NCBI GenBank assembly: GCA_964451785.1 | Contig: CAYVJG010000040.1 | Location: 1 to 23,559, forward strand | Reading direction: 5' to 3' | Origin: JAJYSO01 sp964451785 | GTDB taxonomy: Bacteria; Bacteroidota; Bacteroidia; Flavobacteriales; Flavobacteriaceae | Length of the DNA stretch: 23,559 bases | Shown here: piece after piece, positions 14,842 to 23,371 of the stretch | Layout of the letters: the number at the start of each line of letters is the position of its first letter | Position numbering within the stretch: the stretch's first letter is position 1 | Notes under the pieces: generated by a model | Database searches by the model: none | What the model was told of the DNA's origin: nothing | What the model saw: only the letters and a program-made list of their open reading frames with translations | Made by a program: the position numbers and the translations under genes

Positions 14842-16626
14842 CTATTTATGCTGCAGTAAAGCAATTTCACGTTTTAAAATTTCATTAATTTTTGAAGAAG
14901 AAATACCGGCTAGTTCTTGTAACTCTTCAACTTTACCGTGTTCTATAAATTTGTCGGGAATCCCTAATTTGATGATTTTATTTAAAAAGGATTGACGTTG
15001 AGCAAAATCACAAATGGCATCGCCCAATCCACCAGATATGACTCCGTCTTCAACCGTTATAATAGTTTGATAATTTTCAAAAATCTGATCTAATAAACCT
15101 GTGTCTAAAGGTTTGAGAAATCGCAAATCAAAGTGTGCAACAAGTGAGTTGTCAACGAGTTGTTTAATAGCCTCATTCACATTATAGGCAATGGTTCCTA
15201 ATGATATTACAGCTATTCTTGAACCCGTTTTAAATTGACGTCCTTTGCCAATACAAAGTTTTTTAAAGGGAACCTGCCACTGCTTGATATGCCCTCTTCC
15301 GCGTGGATAACGAATAGCAATGGGATGATTGAGTCCTAAAGAAGCCGTGTAAAGTAATTGACGCAGCTCGATGGCATCGGCAGGAGCCGCAATGATGAGG
15401 TTAGGAACACAGCGCAAGTAGGCTAAATCAAAAACGCCGTGATGTGTAGCGCCGTCTTCACCGACTAATCCGGCGCGATCAATACAAAAGATGACTGGTA
15501 GATTTTGTAAGGCAATATCGTGAATGATTTGGTCGTAGGCGCGTTGCAAAAAAGTAGAGTAGATGGCGCAAAACACCACTTGTCCTTGTGTACACATGCC
15601 GGCAGCCAGTGTTACCGCATGTTGTTCAGCAATGCCCACATCAAAAGCGCGATTTGGAAACTGCTGCATCATATATTTTAAAGAAGTACCTGTAGGCATG
15701 GCGGCTGTAATCCCGACAATTTTTCCGTTTTGCTGGGCGAGTTCAACCAAGGTATGTCCAAATACATCTTGAAATTTTGGTGGAAGTTGTGAGGTGTCTT
15801 TTTTAATTAATTCACCGGTGTCTTTATCAAATTTTCCTGGAGCATGATAGGTGATTTGCTGCTCTTCAGCTTGCTTTAGCCCTTTCCCTTTTGTGGTAAC
15901 AAGATGAATAAATTTAGGTCCTTCGCAATTTTTTAAGTCCTCAAAAGCTGTAAAAATAGCATCGAAATCATGTCCGTCAATGGGACCTTTATAAGTGAAG
16001 TTGAGCGCTTCAAAAATATTGTCTTGTGCTGATTTATTCAGTTTAGCGTTTTGTAAATAGTGCTTTAAAGCCCCCACACTAGGGTCTATACCTATACTGT
16101 TGTCGTTGAGTATAATCCATAAATTAGCGTTGGTAATGCCAGCGTGATTTAAGCCTTCAAAAGCCATTCCCGAAGCTATAGCGGCATCACCAATAACCGC
16201 AATAGTAGCCTGATTTTTACCTTGGAGTTGAGCGGAAATAGCCATGCCTAATCCAGCAGAAATAGAGGTAGAACTGTGTCCAACACCAAAAGTGTCGTAG
16301 TTGCTCTCGTTGCGTTTGGGAAACCCACTAATTCCGCCGAGTTGTCGGTTAGTGTCAAATAAATCACGACGACCGGTTAGTATTTTGTGTCCGTAAGCTT
16401 GGTGACCAACATCCCAGATCAGTTGGTCTTCAGGGGTGTTAAAAAAGTAATGTAAAGCAATAGTTAATTCAATTACGCCTAGACTAGCACCGAGATGGCC
16501 TTGTTTGGTCGCTACAATATCAATAATAAAGCGCCTCAATTCACGGGCCAATTGAGGCAAATCATCTTTGTTTAACTGCCTTAAATCAGCAGGTGAATCG
16601 ATAAGTTGTAACAAAGTTTTCTGCAT
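14842..16626 (-). CDS. dxs: 1-deoxy-D-xylulose-5-phosphate synthase
   Basis: A 594-aa TPP-dependent enzyme joining pyruvate and glyceraldehyde 3-phosphate into DXP, the first step of the MEP isoprenoid pathway. Motifs are HLGASLG at 44-50, VGHQAYGHK at 73-81, GHSSTSISAGLG at 116-127, the TPP motif beginning GDAAI (146-150) and ending NDN (174-176), catalytic Glu334 in GIAEQHAVT, and DRAGLVGEDGATHHG at 383-397. The third residue of the usual GDG is Ala, which I recall as common in Bacteroidota Dxs. The frame is open to 16665, but the upstream 13 codons overlap tadA and the dxs -7 box, so I chose the ATG at 16626 (MQKTLLQLIDSP). Confidence 0.96.
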   Translation of the reverse strand: MQKTLLQLIDSPADLRQLNKDDLPQLARELRRFIIDIVATKQGHLGASLGVIELTIALHYFFNTPEDQLIWDVGHQAYGHKILTGRRDLFDTNRQLGGISGFPKRNESNYDTFGVGHSSTSISAGLGMAISAQLQGKNQATIAVIGDAAIASGMAFEGLNHAGITNANLWIILNDNSIGIDPSVGALKHYLQNAKLNKSAQDNIFEALNFTYKGPIDGHDFDAIFTAFEDLKNCEGPKFIHLVTTKGKGLKQAEEQQITYHAPGKFDKDTGELIKKDTSQLPPKFQDVFGHTLVELAQQNGKIVGITAAMPTGTSLKYMMQQFPNRAFDVGIAEQHAVTLAAGMCTQGQVVFCAIYSTFLQRAYDQIIHDIALQNLPVIFCIDRAGLVGEDGATHHGVFDLAYLRCVPNLIIAAPADAIELRQLLYTASLGLNHPIAIRYPRGRGHIKQWQVPFKKLCIGKGRQFKTGSRIAVISLGTIAYNVNEAIKQLVDNSLVAHFDLRFLKPLDTGLLDQIFENYQTIITVEDGVISGGLGDAICDFAQRQSFLNKIIKLGIPDKFIEHGKVEELQELAGISSSKINEILKREIALLQHK

Positions 16627-16630
16627 AGAG

Positions 16631-16638
16631 CAAAGGTA
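16631..16638 (-). promoter_or_regulatory. -7 box of dxs (possible leaderless start)
   Basis: TACCTTTG on the minus strand fits TAnnTTTG and ends 4 bases before the dxs ATG at 16626. Using the box-to-start spacing seen at the SRP RNA genes (about 5 bases), the mRNA would start at or next to the ATG. The -33 element is unclear. Confidence 0.5.
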
Positions 16639-16651
16639 AGTCAAGAAATTG

Positions 16652-16659
16652 TATTTTTG
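16652..16659 (+). promoter_or_regulatory. -7 box of tadA (possible leaderless start)
   Basis: TATTTTTG fits TAnnTTTG and ends 4 bases before the tadA ATG at 16664, mirroring the dxs arrangement 13 bases away on the opposite strand. The -33 element is unclear. Confidence 0.5.
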
Positions 16660-16663
16660 AGCC

Positions 16664-17104
16664 ATGTTACAGCCTTTCGACCATACCTATTTTATGAAAA
16701 AAGCCCTTGCCGAAGCACAAGCGGCTTTTGAGCGCGATGAAATTCCCGTTGGCGCTGTTATTGTTTGTCAAAATACCATTATTGCTCGAGCGCATAACAA
16801 TACCGAGTTACTCAATGATGTTACAGCACATGCTGAAATGCAAGCTATAACAGCTGCAGCTGATTATATAGGAGGGAAATATTTACGCGACTGCACACTT
16901 TACGTCACCCTTGAACCTTGTCAAATGTGTGCTGGGGCCTTGTATTGGAGCCAAATAGGAGAGGTGATTTACGCGGCTGAAGATCCTAAACGTGGGTTTC
17001 AAACTATGGGGGGACAACTCCATCCTAAGACGAAAGTTAAAAAAGGTATTTTAGCAAACGAAGCCTCTGAATTATTAAAAAAATATTTTAGATTGAAACG
17101 TTAG
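16664..17104 (+). CDS. tadA: tRNA-specific adenosine deaminase
   Basis: A 146-aa zinc deaminase that converts the wobble adenosine 34 of tRNA-Arg(ACG) to inosine, needed to read CGC and CGA codons. The catalytic HAE motif is His56-Ala-Glu58 (TAHAEMQAI), and the zinc cysteines are Cys86 and Cys89 (PCQMCAGAL). The IPVGAVIV strand (27-34) and the length are typical. It is transcribed divergently from dxs with only 37 bases between the chosen start codons. Confidence 0.95.
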   Translation: MLQPFDHTYFMKKALAEAQAAFERDEIPVGAVIVCQNTIIARAHNNTELLNDVTAHAEMQAITAAADYIGGKYLRDCTLYVTLEPCQMCAGALYWSQIGEVIYAAEDPKRGFQTMGGQLHPKTKVKKGILANEASELLKKYFRLKR

Positions 17105-17516
17105 TGTTCAGTATGTTAACTCATAAATGGCTTTTATAACATATTAAAACTATAGCATTCATTTATTTGTTTTCTGTATTAAACAGAGCGAATACTTTTG
17201 CTGATTGTCCTACAGATATATTGATGTTTAAGATTAAACACACTAGTTTATTTTGCCAATTCAAAATGCGTAAAACTGAGAACAGAGGATAGTAAGCTTT
17301 CGTTTTTGTTCTTTTACTTTCATAAATTTACACTTGTACTTTACTGAAAATTAGCGCATTGTTATTTGTGATAGTGTAAATTAGCCTAATAATAGATTAA
17401 ATTATGGTTAATTAAAATTTATCTGTTAATTTTGGAAAGTAAAATAACGGCTAATCTGTTAACATTACTTACGCTTTTATTAATAGAAATGCTAACCTAA
17501 AATAATCTAATCCAAA
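17105..17516. other. 412-base AT-rich upstream region of the SusC/SusD pair
   Basis: No gene is seen. Two -7-like boxes lie on the plus strand: TACTTTTG at 17193-17200 (TTTG 23 bases upstream, too far for the usual spacing) and TAATTTTG at 17427-17434. The latter would leave a leader of about 78 bases before the SusC start. No anti-sigma/ECF sigma factor or hybrid two-component regulator gene adjoins. Confidence 0.4.
17427..17434 (+). promoter_or_regulatory. candidate -7 box of the susC-susD operon
   Basis: TAATTTTG is a full match to TAnnTTTG in an AT-rich setting. The -33 element is not clear, so this is the better of two candidates rather than a firm call. Confidence 0.35.
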
Positions 17517-20500
17517 ATGAAAGTAAACCTAAAAAGCATGTTACTTTTGTGTCTTTTGACCTTAGTCATGCAAATTGCCTTTGCGCAAGAACAGACGATC
17601 ACCGGAACGGTGAAAGATCAAAATGGTGTCCCCATGCCAGGGGTAAACATCCAAATTAAAGGAACCGAACACGGGGCCTTAACCAACTTCGATGGTATTT
17701 ACTCTATCCAAGCACAAACCGGAGATGTTTTGGTATTTTCTTATGTAGGCTTGAAAACAGTTGAAAAAATCGTTGGCGAATCGACTTCAATAAATGTAGT
17801 CATGGCACCAGATGCTGAAGCTTTAGACGCAGTTGTAGTGACGGCTTATGGTATTAAAAAAGAACGAAAAGCTTTGGGCTATGTCTCAGAGAGTATTGGA
17901 GGAGAAGAAGTGCTTCAAGCTCGTGAGGTAAACGTGACCAATGCGCTATCTGGTAAAGTTAGTGGATTGCGATTGTCAAAATCATCTGGAGGACCTGGAG
18001 CTTCTTCAAAAATCATTTTACGTGGATTTAATTCCTTAACCGGTGATAACCAGCCTTTAATTGTTGTTGACGGTATGCCAATGTCAAACTTTGTAGGCGC
18101 CGATAATAACGACTTCTGGAATCCTTCATTAGATATGGGTAACGGATTGAGCGATTTAAATCCAGCTGATATTGCTAATATTACAGTATTAAAAGGAGGT
18201 GCGGCTTCTGCTCTTTACGGCTCACGCGCTGGTAATGGGGTGATTTTAATTACTACTAAAAGCGGTAAAGCACGTCCTGGGGCAGGAATTACTTACTCTA
18301 ATACGGTGAGTTTTTCAACTATGATGGCTGTACCTGATTTGCAATCTTCTTTCTCTCAAGGATCAAATGGTGATTATATAAAAGATTCTGATTTGAGTTG
18401 GGGAACAAATATTACAGGACAAACCGTAGAACGTTGGGATGGACAAGATGTGGCTTTGCGCAGTTATGACAACTTAAAAAACTTTTTTAGAACAGGGATT
18501 GTTGAAAATAACTCTTTGACTTTCCAACAAAAAGTAAGCGATCACACTAATCTTTATACGTCATTTAGCTATGTGACGGATAAAGGAATGATTCCTAATA
18601 CTAAACTTTCTCGTTTAAATGCGACTACTCGTGTCACTTCTAAATTTGGAGAAAACAACAAATGGTCTAGCGATATTAAAGCGCAGTACATCAACTCTAT
18701 TACTGAAAATAGACCAATTGGAGGGCAAGGACAAAGCTATTACGGTACCGTTTTAACAATGCCGAGAACCTTAGATATAAGACAATTTGAATCAGGGATG
18801 CATGAGCTAGGTGCTGATGCGACTTCAAATTGGTACATCATGAATGACCTCGGAAACCCGTATTGGTCTGTCTATAACCGCTTAAATGAAGATCGTCGTA
18901 ATCGCTTTATGCTCAATGCTAAATTACAATATGATTTTACAGATTGGATTAATGCTAATGTACGTGTAGGTTCTGATATGTACAACACTAAAGATGAACG
19001 TAAAATCTATACCGGCGGTCCATTAGACAACCAATATGAAACTGGTATGGACCACTCGGTGGAAACCAACTATATTGCGAGTGTAAACTTACATAAAGAC
19101 AGTATTTTTGATAGTAAATGGAATACTTCATTCTCTATGTTTGGACAAATTATGGAACGTCGCTTTAACAGCAATAGCATTCTCGCTATATTAGACGTAC
19201 CTAACTACTTCTCAGTGAATAATGCGGTAAACAATCAACCTACTGTACGTGAAGGCCGTTCAAAAGAACAAATCAATTCAGCTTTTGCAACTTGGGATAT
19301 CAGTTATGACGGATTCTGGTTCTTAAATATTACCGGACGTAATGACTGGTCATCAACCATGTCTCAAGATAATCGTTCATATTTTTACCCTTCAGTGAGC
19401 ACCTCTTTAGTCCTTACTGATATGTTTAGAAAAGTATGGGGATCTCGTCCATTCGGCAATGTCATTAACTTTATGAAGTTAAGAGGATCTTATGCTGAAA
19501 CCGGAAACTCATTATCGCCGTATCAATTGTATAACTCATTCTCAATTAGTCATGATCCACTAGGAAACTTAACGGCTTCAGGAGGGAATGTTTTGTTTGA
19601 TTCAAATGTACGTAGTGAGTTGTTAAAAACTTATGAAATTGGTATTAACATGCGCTTGTTTAGTGCAGTTGATTTAGATGTCAATTATTATGATACACAT
19701 GCTACACGTCAATTGATTGTGTTACCAATGAATCCACTTTCTGGTTATACCGGTCGTATGATTAACGCAGGTGATATTCAAAATAGAGGTATTGAAATTA
19801 CTGCGAATGCAGATGTTTTTAATACTCCAAATTTCCGTTGGAATGTATCGGCTAATTTTTCAAAAACAGTCAATAAAGTAATTTCATTAGCTGAAGGCGT
19901 AGAAACTTATCCTTTAGGTGGATTTGATAATACTTCTTTCGTAGCTTATGTCGGTCATCGCTACGGTGTGATTTTGGGCGCTAAATACGCTCGTGTAGAA
20001 GATGAATCTAGTCCGTATTACGGTCAACGTATTGTCGATGGACAAGGCTTGCCATTTGCTGACGATGAACAACATATTTTAGGTGACCAAACTCCGCGCG
20101 CTATTGCCGGTATTACTAACACGTTCAATTACAAAAACTTTACGTTCTCATTCCAAATTGATGGACGTTTTGGAGGTAAATTCTTTTCTGGTACAATGAA
20201 TACCTTAAAACGTACAGGTTTAGCTGCTGAAACAGCTGCTAATGGACGTCAAGATTTTGTTGTTGACGCTGTAGTGAGTGATGGTCAAGGTGGATTCACA
20301 CCGAATACAACCAAAGTTAGTCCTCAAGAATATTGGGAACGTGTGGGGTATACCGCTAACTTAGGGATTACTGAAGAGAATATTTATGACGCTACTAACG
20401 TGCGTTTGCGCAATGTGCGTTTAGCGTATAACTTCCCTAAAAGCTTTTTAGAGAATACCCCATTACAACGCGCTCAATTGTCTTTCTCCGTAAATAATGT

Positions 20501-20636
20501 ATGGATGATTTATAGCGCTGTTGATGGTATTGACCCTGAAGCTTCTTATGCTGTGAGCTCTAATGCAACAGGATTTGAAAACTTGACCTTTCCAAGTACA
20601 AGAGAATTTGTCTTTAACTTAACTGTAGGTTTCTAA
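17517..20636 (+). CDS. SusC/RagA-type TonB-linked outer-membrane transporter
   Basis: A 1039-aa TonB-dependent transporter that, with the SusD-like partner encoded 12 bases downstream, imports a nutrient (glycan or peptide) across the outer membrane. The Sec signal peptide ends about residue 23 (IAFA/QEQ). A carboxypeptidase-regulatory-like module (about 26-90) contains GTVKDQNGVPMPGVNIQIKG and the VFSYVGLK strand. The plug domain begins after VVVTAYGIKKERKALGY and includes LRGFNSLTGDNQPLIVVDG and the SALYGSRAGNGVILITTKSG motif. The barrel follows, ending with a terminal Phe (FNLTVGF), as outer-membrane barrels do. No extra N-terminal sigma-regulator domain is present. The substrate cannot be read from sequence. 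Confidence 0.96.
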   Translation: MKVNLKSMLLLCLLTLVMQIAFAQEQTITGTVKDQNGVPMPGVNIQIKGTEHGALTNFDGIYSIQAQTGDVLVFSYVGLKTVEKIVGESTSINVVMAPDAEALDAVVVTAYGIKKERKALGYVSESIGGEEVLQAREVNVTNALSGKVSGLRLSKSSGGPGASSKIILRGFNSLTGDNQPLIVVDGMPMSNFVGADNNDFWNPSLDMGNGLSDLNPADIANITVLKGGAASALYGSRAGNGVILITTKSGKARPGAGITYSNTVSFSTMMAVPDLQSSFSQGSNGDYIKDSDLSWGTNITGQTVERWDGQDVALRSYDNLKNFFRTGIVENNSLTFQQKVSDHTNLYTSFSYVTDKGMIPNTKLSRLNATTRVTSKFGENNKWSSDIKAQYINSITENRPIGGQGQSYYGTVLTMPRTLDIRQFESGMHELGADATSNWYIMNDLGNPYWSVYNRLNEDRRNRFMLNAKLQYDFTDWINANVRVGSDMYNTKDERKIYTGGPLDNQYETGMDHSVETNYIASVNLHKDSIFDSKWNTSFSMFGQIMERRFNSNSILAILDVPNYFSVNNAVNNQPTVREGRSKEQINSAFATWDISYDGFWFLNITGRNDWSSTMSQDNRSYFYPSVSTSLVLTDMFRKVWGSRPFGNVINFMKLRGSYAETGNSLSPYQLYNSFSISHDPLGNLTASGGNVLFDSNVRSELLKTYEIGINMRLFSAVDLDVNYYDTHATRQLIVLPMNPLSGYTGRMINAGDIQNRGIEITANADVFNTPNFRWNVSANFSKTVNKVISLAEGVETYPLGGFDNTSFVAYVGHRYGVILGAKYARVEDESSPYYGQRIVDGQGLPFADDEQHILGDQTPRAIAGITNTFNYKNFTFSFQIDGRFGGKFFSGTMNTLKRTGLAAETAANGRQDFVVDAVVSDGQGGFTPNTTKVSPQEYWERVGYTANLGITEENIYDATNVRLRNVRLAYNFPKSFLENTPLQRAQLSFSVNNVWMIYSAVDGIDPEASYAVSSNATGFENLTFPSTREFVFNLTVGF

Positions 20637-20648
20637 AAATAGATAACG

Positions 20649-22547
20649 ATGAAATTTAATAAGATAATCATATTAGCAGCCTTCTTCTTAATGTTGACGA
20701 GTTGTGATAATTTTGAAGAAATTAATACTGACCCTAATGCCGCCACTCCTGAACAGGTGATGCCGGAATACTTTTTAAACCAATCCATTTTAGGAGCTCA
20801 GATGAATCCTGATACAGCCGAACGCGCTTTTGTGTTGTATTGGAAAACTGCTGGACGCCAACAAGGTGACAATGGTTCTTTTTCTACAGGCGACTATAGT
20901 GATGGTTGGTCTAGTAATTATTGGAATGATTTGTCACGATGGTTAAAAAGTGCTAATCTCGCTATTTCTGTAGGAGAAGAAAAAGCCGAAAATGGTACCG
21001 CTACTGAATACAATAATAACATTATTCAAGCAGCACGTATTTGGAGAGCTTACCTCTTGAGTGAATTGGCAGATAATTGGGGACCCGCGCCTCTTGATGG
21101 ATTTCAAGGCGTTAACCCTTCCTTTAGCTCTGTGAAAGATGTGTATTACTACATGTTAGACGAACTCAAAGATGCCGTTTCAAAAATGGATGTCTCTATT
21201 GTAGTGGCTGAAGAAAAAACCAAAAACATTGATATCGCTTATCAAATGGATTGGGAAAACTGGGTGCGCTATGCTAACTCAATGCGTATGCGCTTAGCTA
21301 TGCGCTTATCTGAAGTTGATGCAGCTAAAGCACAAAGTGAATTTGAAGACGCTGTAGCCACAAATATGTATATTGAAGAAGCTGATCAAAACTTTGACGT
21401 TGTTGAACAAGCTGGTTGGGATGGTTTAACAGGCGTAATGTCTCGCCCTTGGAACCAACAAATCCTTTCCGAAACTATGAATAACTTAATGATTGGATTA
21501 GGTGGCGTTAGCTCTACTGATCAATTGCCAAGTTATTTAGATACTCATGTGAAACCGGCTGATTACATCGGCTTAAAATTTGCCGATCAATATCCTACTA
21601 AAATCAACGATCCTTATGTAGGTTATTTCTTTGATGGATTGCACAATACTATTGATCCACGTGCCTATAAGTTGTTCTATATTCCAGGCGATGTTCAAGG
21701 CGGACTCATTCCGGAAAGCTTTATTGTTGATGATTCAGAAATGGAACGCAAAATGAAATATGCTGATGGATCTGAAGTGTTAGTCAATACTAAATATACT
21801 TGGAGCACTTATCCGCTTGGTGAGTGGGGAACAGCAGAAGCGCTTAATGAAGTGGCTGGCTATGCACAATTTGCGCCGTCTTTAGTAAAAGGTTACCGCA
21901 ATAGCTCTAGCGAACGTATTTTCTTTGCAAGCTGGGAGTCTTACTTCTTGATAGCCGAAGCTGCAGTACGTGGCTGGACTGTGCCGATGGCCGCTGAAGC
22001 CGCTTATAACCGCGGTATTGAAGATAGTTTTGCCTACAATGGCGTGAGTAGCTTTTATGGCGATTACATTAGTTCAACAGACTATAACCGCCTAGGAACT
22101 TCTGTAAGCTTTAGCCATACCGTTGAACCGCCTGCTAGTTATACTATGAATTATACCGATGGTAAAACAGGTCAATCAGGTACAGTTACAATTAACTATC
22201 CTGATAACACCTTGTATCAAAACGGAACGGTTAAGAATGATCAGTTAACTAAAATTATTACGCAAAAATTTATTGCTAATATGCCTTGGTTACCGCTCGA
22301 AAGCTGGAATGATCACCGCCGTTTAGGATTGCCGTTCTTTGAAAACCCGGCAGTTGAAAAACCAATCCCTAACTTACCGGCACTTAATTCTTCTAACTAC
22401 AACACCAGTTCAGTTGAATTTTTACCACAACGTTTGCCTTATCCAAGTGGATTTAGAAACAATGACCCTGAAGGCTACCAAAAAGCCGTTCAGTTGTTAG
22501 ATGGAGCCGATAAAGTGTTAACACCACTTTGGTGGGCTCAACACTAA
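20649..22547 (+). CDS. SusD/RagB-type nutrient-binding outer-membrane lipoprotein
   Basis: A 632-aa surface lipoprotein that forms the lid of the SusC barrel and captures substrate. Lipobox LTSC with Cys19. The early INTDPN motif and the helical TPR-like segments (WRAYLLSELADNWGPAP; WVRYANSMRMRLAMRLSEVD) fit the SusD-like_2 subgroup. A later segment (about 430-460, FFASWESYFLIAEAAVRGW) has the family's helix signature. It is longer than typical members (~480-550 aa), with added loops near 480-540. Substrate unknown; no glycosidase or peptidase genes are adjacent in the window. Confidence 0.94.
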   Translation: MKFNKIIILAAFFLMLTSCDNFEEINTDPNAATPEQVMPEYFLNQSILGAQMNPDTAERAFVLYWKTAGRQQGDNGSFSTGDYSDGWSSNYWNDLSRWLKSANLAISVGEEKAENGTATEYNNNIIQAARIWRAYLLSELADNWGPAPLDGFQGVNPSFSSVKDVYYYMLDELKDAVSKMDVSIVVAEEKTKNIDIAYQMDWENWVRYANSMRMRLAMRLSEVDAAKAQSEFEDAVATNMYIEEADQNFDVVEQAGWDGLTGVMSRPWNQQILSETMNNLMIGLGGVSSTDQLPSYLDTHVKPADYIGLKFADQYPTKINDPYVGYFFDGLHNTIDPRAYKLFYIPGDVQGGLIPESFIVDDSEMERKMKYADGSEVLVNTKYTWSTYPLGEWGTAEALNEVAGYAQFAPSLVKGYRNSSSERIFFASWESYFLIAEAAVRGWTVPMAAEAAYNRGIEDSFAYNGVSSFYGDYISSTDYNRLGTSVSFSHTVEPPASYTMNYTDGKTGQSGTVTINYPDNTLYQNGTVKNDQLTKIITQKFIANMPWLPLESWNDHRRLGLPFFENPAVEKPIPNLPALNSSNYNTSSVEFLPQRLPYPSGFRNNDPEGYQKAVQLLDGADKVLTPLWWAQH

Positions 22548-22568
22548 TAAATACTAGTTTTAATACTA

Positions 22569-22601
22569 AAAAGGCTGTCTCTTATGAGGCAGCCTTTTTT
22601 T
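22569..22601 (+). terminator. intrinsic terminator of the susC-susD operon
   Basis: AAAAGGCTG (22569-22577) pairs with CAGCCTTTT (22590-22598), extended by CTC/GAG around a TTAT loop, and ends in a T7 run. Confidence 0.9.
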
Positions 22602-22705
22602 GATTTTATATACTTATTAATTTTTTTAAAGGATTTGGCAATATGACCTTGCAGAAATATAAATTGTAGGCTGTGAACCGTTGTTTTCAAAAGGCTGGTA
22701 GCATC

Positions 22706-22736
22706 TTGATAAATTTATAATTTAATAATATATTTG
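22706..22736 (+). promoter_or_regulatory. promoter upstream of the (AC)8 lipoprotein gene
   Basis: TTG (22706-22708), 20 bases, then TATATTTG (22729-22736), a good Bacteroidota promoter. It would start transcription near 22741, about 16 bases before the ATG at 22757. Confidence 0.7.
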
Positions 22737-22767
22737 TGCTATAACTAAAAATAAGTATGATTATGTT

Positions 22768-22783
22768 ACACACACACACACAC
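22768..22783 (+). repeat. (AC)8 dinucleotide tract at a gene start
   Basis: Eight AC units directly after the ATGs at 22757 and 22763. From these ATGs the frame runs into a TAA at 22802-22804; the lipoprotein body is in the frame one base over. Adding one AC unit (nine in total) or removing two (six) would bring ATG and body into one frame with no stop; seven or eight units leave them apart. Confidence 0.85.
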
Positions 22784-22805
22784 GAGCGTTTCGCTTTTAA
22801 GTAAA

Positions 22806-23366
22806 TTGCTACTTGTAGTACTGATATTTTTAACAGTTATTAGCTGTAGCGATAATGAGATTCTTGAGCAAAACAAAACGATTCCTGGTAAGCAACAAAA
22901 GCTTATAGATGATGACTCTAATCTTCCAAGAACAGAACATTTATTTGGTATTAGATTAAATTTAGGATTGCACAGAGGTAGAAAATGGAGCAAACGAAAT
23001 AACGTTAGACCTTGCAGTCAATCATTTGGTATTTGTTTAACCCATGTGCAAAGACCACCTAATGTAGAAATACAAATACCAAGTTTTCCGGATAATAGTG
23101 ATCCTTGTGTGATCCCTGGTTTTCCTTGTCCTTCTTCTACAGTATACAAAGGAATCTTATTAAAGCTAAAGTTTTTAGTTCCTATCAAAGCCAAACCTGG
23201 GGATATTTTTTATTCCTCTAATGACGCTCCTTTTCCATTACCTAAAGAAATTGCACAAAGATTAGGATACAAACAAGTGATTATTCAACCGGCTGACTAC
23301 AAATATCATAGCTCTATAGAAGGTTATCCTTATGGATATGTCCTAGTGAGTAGTTATGTTAAATAA
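22806..23366 (+). CDS. small lipoprotein, unknown; N-terminus out of frame through (AC)8
   Basis: The open body codes for about 186 aa if the TTG at 22806 is used. That start gives a hydrophobic segment ending in a lipobox (TVISC) but no positive residue ahead of it, so it is a poor signal peptide. One extra AC unit in the tract at 22768-22783 would fuse ATG 22763 to this frame. That adds MLHTHTHTSVSLLSK, with a Lys ahead of the hydrophobic core, and completes a normal lipoprotein signal. The mature part has a basic stretch (GLHRGRKWSKRNNVR), two Cys-rich pieces (CSQSFGIC; CVIPGFPC) and a C-terminal domain (KPGDIFYSSNDAPFPLP). No family was recognised. The present copy is probably switched OFF, or starts weakly at TTG. 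Confidence 0.65.
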   Translation: MLLVVLIFLTVISCSDNEILEQNKTIPGKQQKLIDDDSNLPRTEHLFGIRLNLGLHRGRKWSKRNNVRPCSQSFGICLTHVQRPPNVEIQIPSFPDNSDPCVIPGFPCPSSTVYKGILLKLKFLVPIKAKPGDIFYSSNDAPFPLPKEIAQRLGYKQVIIQPADYKYHSSIEGYPYGYVLVSSYVK

Positions 23367-23371
23367 AATTT

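Noticed and set aside
22766..22993. 75-codon minus-strand frame ending in a Val-Cys repeat
   Set aside because: The apparent repeat is only the AC tract read on the other strand; no promoter or family support.
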